DNA of 8,815 bases from Ruixingdingia sedimenti. Lineage in GTDB: Bacteria > Pseudomonadota > Alphaproteobacteria > Rhodobacterales > Rhodobacteraceae. Position 1 is the first letter of the stretch; each line of letters starts with the position of its first letter. Below the pieces are notes generated by a model, which made no database searches, was not told the origin of the DNA, and saw nothing but the letters and a program-made list of their open reading frames with translations. A program made the translations under genes and the position numbers. This document shows positions 5,823 through 8,815 of this stretch, one piece after another. Location of the stretch: the NCBI RefSeq assembly GCF_031432425.1, contig NZ_JAVKPH010000065.1:1-8815 (forward strand), read 5' to 3'.

Positions 5823-7439
5823 ATGGCCGAGGATTTCGACTATGTGATCGTCGGCGCGGGATCGGCAGGCTGCGTGCTGGCCAACCGGCTGTCCGAGGAC
5901 CCCAGGGTCCGCGTCTGCCTGCTGGAGGCGGGGCCGGAGGACCGCCACCCCCTGATCACCATCCCCATCGGCATCGCCAAGCTGCTGAGCCATCCGAAAT
6001 ACAACTGGATGTTCTTCACCACGCCGCAGCCCCATGCCGACAACCGCAGGATCGCCACCCCGCGCGGGCGCACGCTCGGCGGGTCGAGCTCGATCAACGG
6101 CATGGTCTATACCCGCGGCCATCCGACCGACTATGACGACTGGCGCGACATCGGGGCAGAGGGCTGGTCCTTCGCCGAGGTGCTGCCCTATTTCCTGCGG
6201 TCCGAGAACAACCGCGACTTCCGCGATTCCCCTTACCACGGTACCGGGGGGCCGCTGGAGGTGGGGTTCCTCGACATGTACAGCCCCTTGGTGGAAACCC
6301 TGATGCAGGCGGGCGAAAGCCTGCAATACCCCCGCAACCCCGATTTCTGCGGGCCCACGCACGAAGGCTTCGGCCGCCGTCAGGCCTCGATCGCGCGCGG
6401 GCGGCGGGTGTCGAGCGCGACCGCCTACCTGCGCCCCGCCCGCAACCGCCCCAACCTGCGCGTGGTGACGGACGCATTGGCCCGCCGCGTGCTGATCGAG
6501 AACGGCACCGCCCGCGGCGTGGAATACGAGGCGGGCGGCAAGATCCGCCGGATCCGCGCGGCGCGCGAGGTGATCCTGTCCGCCGGCGCCATCGGCTCGC
6601 CCCATCTGCTGATGCTGTCGGGGGTGGGTGACGAACACGACCTGCGCGCCCACGGGATCGCGGTGCGCCACCACCTGCCCGGCGTCGGCCGGAATTTACA
6701 GGACCACATCGTCGCCACCACGCAATATTCCAGCCCCACCACGGTGCCCTATGGCCTGTCGTGGCGCAGTTTCCCGTGGCTGGCGTGGAACGTGCTGCGC
6801 TGGCCCTTCACCGGCAAGGGCCTGCTGGCCAACAACGTCCTGCATGCCAGCGGTTTCATCCGTTCGGACCCGGCGCTGAACCGGCCCGACATCCAGATCA
6901 TCCTCGTCCCCGCGCTGCGCAACGCCAAAGGGCAGATGGGCATCGGGCATGGCTTCGGGCTGATGGCCTCGCTGATGCGGCCGAAAAGCCGGGGCCGGGT
7001 GGGGCTGGCCAGCGCCGATCCGCGCGCGGCGCCGGTGATCGACCCGAACTACCTGTCCGATCCCGACGACGTGGACCGCCTGGCCCGCGGCATCCGCATC
7101 GCGCGGCAGCTGGCAGAGGCCGCGCCCTTCGACGCGGTACGGGGCGCGGAACTGGAACCCGGCCCGCAGATCCGGTCCGACGCCGATCTGGCGCAGTTCA
7201 TCCGCCAGCGCGCCCACAGCGCCTATCACCCTACCGGCACCTGCGCGATGGGCATGGGGCCGGACGCGGTGGTGGACCCGCAACTGCGCGTCCATGGCAT
7301 CCGCGGCCTGCGCGTGGTCGATGCCGCCGTCATGCCCACGCTTCTGGGCGGCAACACCGGCGGGCCGGTCATCATGATCGCCGAAAAGGCCGCCGACATG
7401 ATCCTGGGCCGCCCTGCCCTTCCGCCCGCCATCCTCTGA
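5823..7439 (+). CDS. FAD-dependent GMC-family oxidoreductase (alcohol/choline dehydrogenase-like)
   Basis: The 538-residue protein would oxidise a primary alcohol to an aldehyde using FAD, with an electron acceptor that cannot be told from sequence. The FAD-binding strand DYVIVGAGSAG (GxGxxG at 11-16) is at the extreme N-terminus, with the ribose-binding acid in LLEAGP. The two GMC signatures are present: GRTLGGSSSINGMVYTRG (82-99) and GAIGSPHLLMLSGVG (255-269). The C-terminal catalytic pair is His469 in AYHPTGTC and Asn511 in LLGGNTGGP. The ATG at 5823 is chosen over an in-frame GTG at 5796 because GGGGGA (5809-5814) lies 8 nt upstream and the nucleotide fold normally begins within about ten residues of the start. 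There is no signal peptide. It sits between the aldehyde dehydrogenase and the CoA-transferase. It is choline-dehydrogenase-like in family terms only; choline as substrate is not implied. Confidence 0.95.
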   Translation: MAEDFDYVIVGAGSAGCVLANRLSEDPRVRVCLLEAGPEDRHPLITIPIGIAKLLSHPKYNWMFFTTPQPHADNRRIATPRGRTLGGSSSINGMVYTRGHPTDYDDWRDIGAEGWSFAEVLPYFLRSENNRDFRDSPYHGTGGPLEVGFLDMYSPLVETLMQAGESLQYPRNPDFCGPTHEGFGRRQASIARGRRVSSATAYLRPARNRPNLRVVTDALARRVLIENGTARGVEYEAGGKIRRIRAAREVILSAGAIGSPHLLMLSGVGDEHDLRAHGIAVRHHLPGVGRNLQDHIVATTQYSSPTTVPYGLSWRSFPWLAWNVLRWPFTGKGLLANNVLHASGFIRSDPALNRPDIQIILVPALRNAKGQMGIGHGFGLMASLMRPKSRGRVGLASADPRAAPVIDPNYLSDPDDVDRLARGIRIARQLAEAAPFDAVRGAELEPGPQIRSDADLAQFIRQRAHSAYHPTGTCAMGMGPDAVVDPQLRVHGIRGLRVVDAAVMPTLLGGNTGGPVIMIAEKAADMILGRPALPPAIL

Positions 7440-7456
7440 CCCGGAAAGACCCGACC

Positions 7457-8710
7457 ATGACCCACCTCGATACCGCCGCCACCGGCCTGTCCGCCATGAT
7501 CGGCCTGCGCCCGCTGGAAGGGATCCGCGTGCTGACGGTGGAAAACTTCCTCGCCGCCCCCTATTGCTCGATGTGGCTCGCCGATGCGGGGGCCGAGGTG
7601 GTGAAGGTGGAAAACCGCGAGGGCGGCGACATGGCCCGCCAGACCAGCCCGGTGAAGCATGACGCCGAGGGCAACCCGCGCGGCCTGTCGCTGTTGCGCG
7701 CAAGCCGCAACAAGAAAAGCCTCACGCTCGACCTCAAGCACCCCGAGGGCAAGGCGATCTTCACCGAACTGGCGCGCGAGGCCGATATCGTGGTGGAAAA
7801 CCTGCGCGCAGGCGTGATGGACCGGCTCGGCCTCGGCTATGCCGAACTGTCGCAGGCGAACCCCCGGCTGATCTATGTCGCCATTTCCGGCTTCGGCCAG
7901 AAACACCTGCTGCCGAGCCCCTGTATCGACGCCCCCGCCTTCGACATCGTGGGACAGGCGCTGAGCGGGCTGATGAACCGCCCCGAACGCACGGGCGACC
8001 GGCCGACCTATCTGGGCTTCTCGCTGGCGGATATCGAGGCCGGCATCCTCGGCGCCTATGGCGCGACGCTGGCGCTGATCCAGCGCGGGCGCACCGGCAA
8101 GGGGCAGTTGATCGACATCTCGCTCTACGACGCCTGTTTGATCCTCAACGAGATCTCGGTGGCGATGTATTCCGGCCAGAAGGCGAAATCCGCCCCCGGC
8201 CTGCATGCGGTGACGGCCCCCTTCGGCAGCTACCGCACGAAGGACGGCCATATCGTCATCGCGGTTCTGGGCGAACATATCTGGCACCGCTTCTGCGCGG
8301 CCATCGGGATGCCCGGGCTGAAGGACGACCCCCGCTTCCGCGACGGCCTGTCGCGCAGCCGCGAGAACGCCGCGCTGACGGACAGCTTCGCCCCGTGGCT
8401 GATGTCCCGCACCCGCGCCGAGGCTCTGGAGGCGCTGCTGGCCGCCGGCGTGCCCGCGGCCGCGGTCAACGATGTCGAGGATATCTTCGACTGCCCCCAT
8501 GTCGCCGCGCGCCAGATGCTGGTGACGCTGGACGACCCGGCCTGGGGGCCGGTGCAGGTGGTGGGCAACCCGGTCAAGATGTCCGGCGTACCGCCGGTCG
8601 AGGCCCGCCTGCCCCCCGCGCTTGGCGAACATACCGCCGAGGTGCTGGAAAGCTGGCTGGGTCTCGACCCCGCGCGGATCGCCGGGTTGCGCGCCCGCCG
8701 GGTGGTCTGA
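7457..8710 (+). CDS. CaiB/BaiF family (class III) CoA-transferase
   Basis: The 417-residue protein matches the family in length and pattern. LEGIRVLTVENFLAAPYCSMWLADAGAEVVKVE is the standard N-terminal fold. It is followed by NKKSLTLDLKHPEGKAIF, ADIVVENLRAGVMDRLGLGY and YVAISGFG. The catalytic aspartate is Asp192 in GFSLADIEAG, followed by ALIQRGRTGKGQLIDISLYDA. Such enzymes move CoA between carboxylic acids through an aspartyl-CoA thioester and interlocked dimers, so activation costs no ATP. Family examples include formyl-CoA:oxalate and carnitine CoA-transferases. The ATG at 7457 follows the GMC stop by 17 bp with a weak GGAAAG (7443-7448), so translation may be coupled. The frame is open far upstream, but that part overlaps the GMC gene and is a shadow. 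In context it would activate the acid made by the aldehyde dehydrogenase; donor and acceptor are unknown. Confidence 0.95.
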   Translation: MTHLDTAATGLSAMIGLRPLEGIRVLTVENFLAAPYCSMWLADAGAEVVKVENREGGDMARQTSPVKHDAEGNPRGLSLLRASRNKKSLTLDLKHPEGKAIFTELAREADIVVENLRAGVMDRLGLGYAELSQANPRLIYVAISGFGQKHLLPSPCIDAPAFDIVGQALSGLMNRPERTGDRPTYLGFSLADIEAGILGAYGATLALIQRGRTGKGQLIDISLYDACLILNEISVAMYSGQKAKSAPGLHAVTAPFGSYRTKDGHIVIAVLGEHIWHRFCAAIGMPGLKDDPRFRDGLSRSRENAALTDSFAPWLMSRTRAEALEALLAAGVPAAAVNDVEDIFDCPHVAARQMLVTLDDPAWGPVQVVGNPVKMSGVPPVEARLPPALGEHTAEVLESWLGLDPARIAGLRARRVV

Positions 8711-8815
8711 CTACCTTCCCCCGACCCTTTTGAGTTCGGCCTCGACGTTCTGGACCATGAGGGTGAGCCTTGGCCCGACGTCTTCGCGGATGCGGGCTTC
8801 GGTGAGCTGGAAGGC
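8711..8815 (-). CDS. Unidentified protein, C-terminal 34 residues only
   Basis: Reading the minus strand from the window edge gives 34 sense codons ending in TAG at 8713-8711: AFQLTEARIREDVGPRLTLM then VQNVEAELKRVGGR. Third positions are mostly G or C, and more so than in the opposite frame, which is also open, so the minus strand is the better coding choice. The segment looks helical and charged. I do not recognise the family. Its stop directly abuts the CoA-transferase stop, making a convergent pair with no gap. Confidence 0.45.
   Translation of the reverse strand, partial: AFQLTEARIREDVGPRLTLMVQNVEAELKRVGGR

Noticed and set aside
6761..7456. N-terminal 232-codon extension of the CoA-transferase frame, apparently a fusion
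   Set aside because: It lies wholly inside the GMC gene in a different frame and is Arg/Pro-rich. The true start is the ATG at 7457, where family homology begins.
1..8815. tRNA or rRNA genes, CRISPR arrays, insertion sequences or a phage/defence system
   Set aside because: I saw no cloverleaf, regularly spaced repeats, transposase motifs or terminal inverted repeats on either strand.

Overview
This window is GC-rich DNA with strongly G/C-biased third codon positions. It reads as a chromosomal or large-replicon catabolic locus from an alphaproteobacterium, most likely Rhodobacterales (Paracoccus/Rhodobacter-like). That placement rests on codon usage, the DctP-type TRAP binding protein, the gene style and an intergenic element of a type I associate with that order. 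It is an inference, because no marker gene is present.

Layout, left to right: (1) the 5' end of a nitronate monooxygenase-like gene on the minus strand (1-161, cut by the window edge); (2) a 213-bp divergent control region; (3) a LysR-type regulator (375-1313, +); (4) a 281-bp intergenic region holding a phased cluster of CATTCCG-type half-sites and a candidate promoter; (5) a thiolase (1595-2809, +) followed by a clear intrinsic terminator (2918-2946); (6) a second control region with related half-sites and a promoter; (7) a four-gene same-strand cluster, probably one operon: TRAP solute-binding protein (3125-4171), NAD-type aldehyde dehydrogenase (4236-5744), FAD-dependent GMC alcohol dehydrogenase/oxidase (5823-7439) and class III CaiB/BaiF CoA-transferase (7457-8710); (8) the apparent 3' end of an unidentified minus-strand gene that abuts the CoA-transferase stop codon (8711-8815).

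The genes suggest a substrate-specific route. A periplasmic binding protein captures a solute, probably a carboxylate. The GMC enzyme oxidises a hydroxyl group to a carbonyl, the aldehyde dehydrogenase makes the acid, the CoA-transferase activates the acid without ATP, and the thiolase cleaves a 3-oxoacyl-CoA. The reactions between CoA activation and thiolysis, and the TRAP membrane subunits, are not encoded here and must lie elsewhere. The substrate cannot be read from the sequence; an omega-hydroxy acid or an alcohol converted to a dicarboxylate is one consistent guess.

The most distinctive non-coding signal is a set of related half-sites in front of both the thiolase and the TRAP operon, together with a shared TTGC-N19-TAGCGTGA promoter layout at the regulator and the operon. 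This suggests one regulon, perhaps controlled by the LysR protein. I found no RNA gene, insertion sequence or CRISPR array, and I do not see a clearly novel molecular system.
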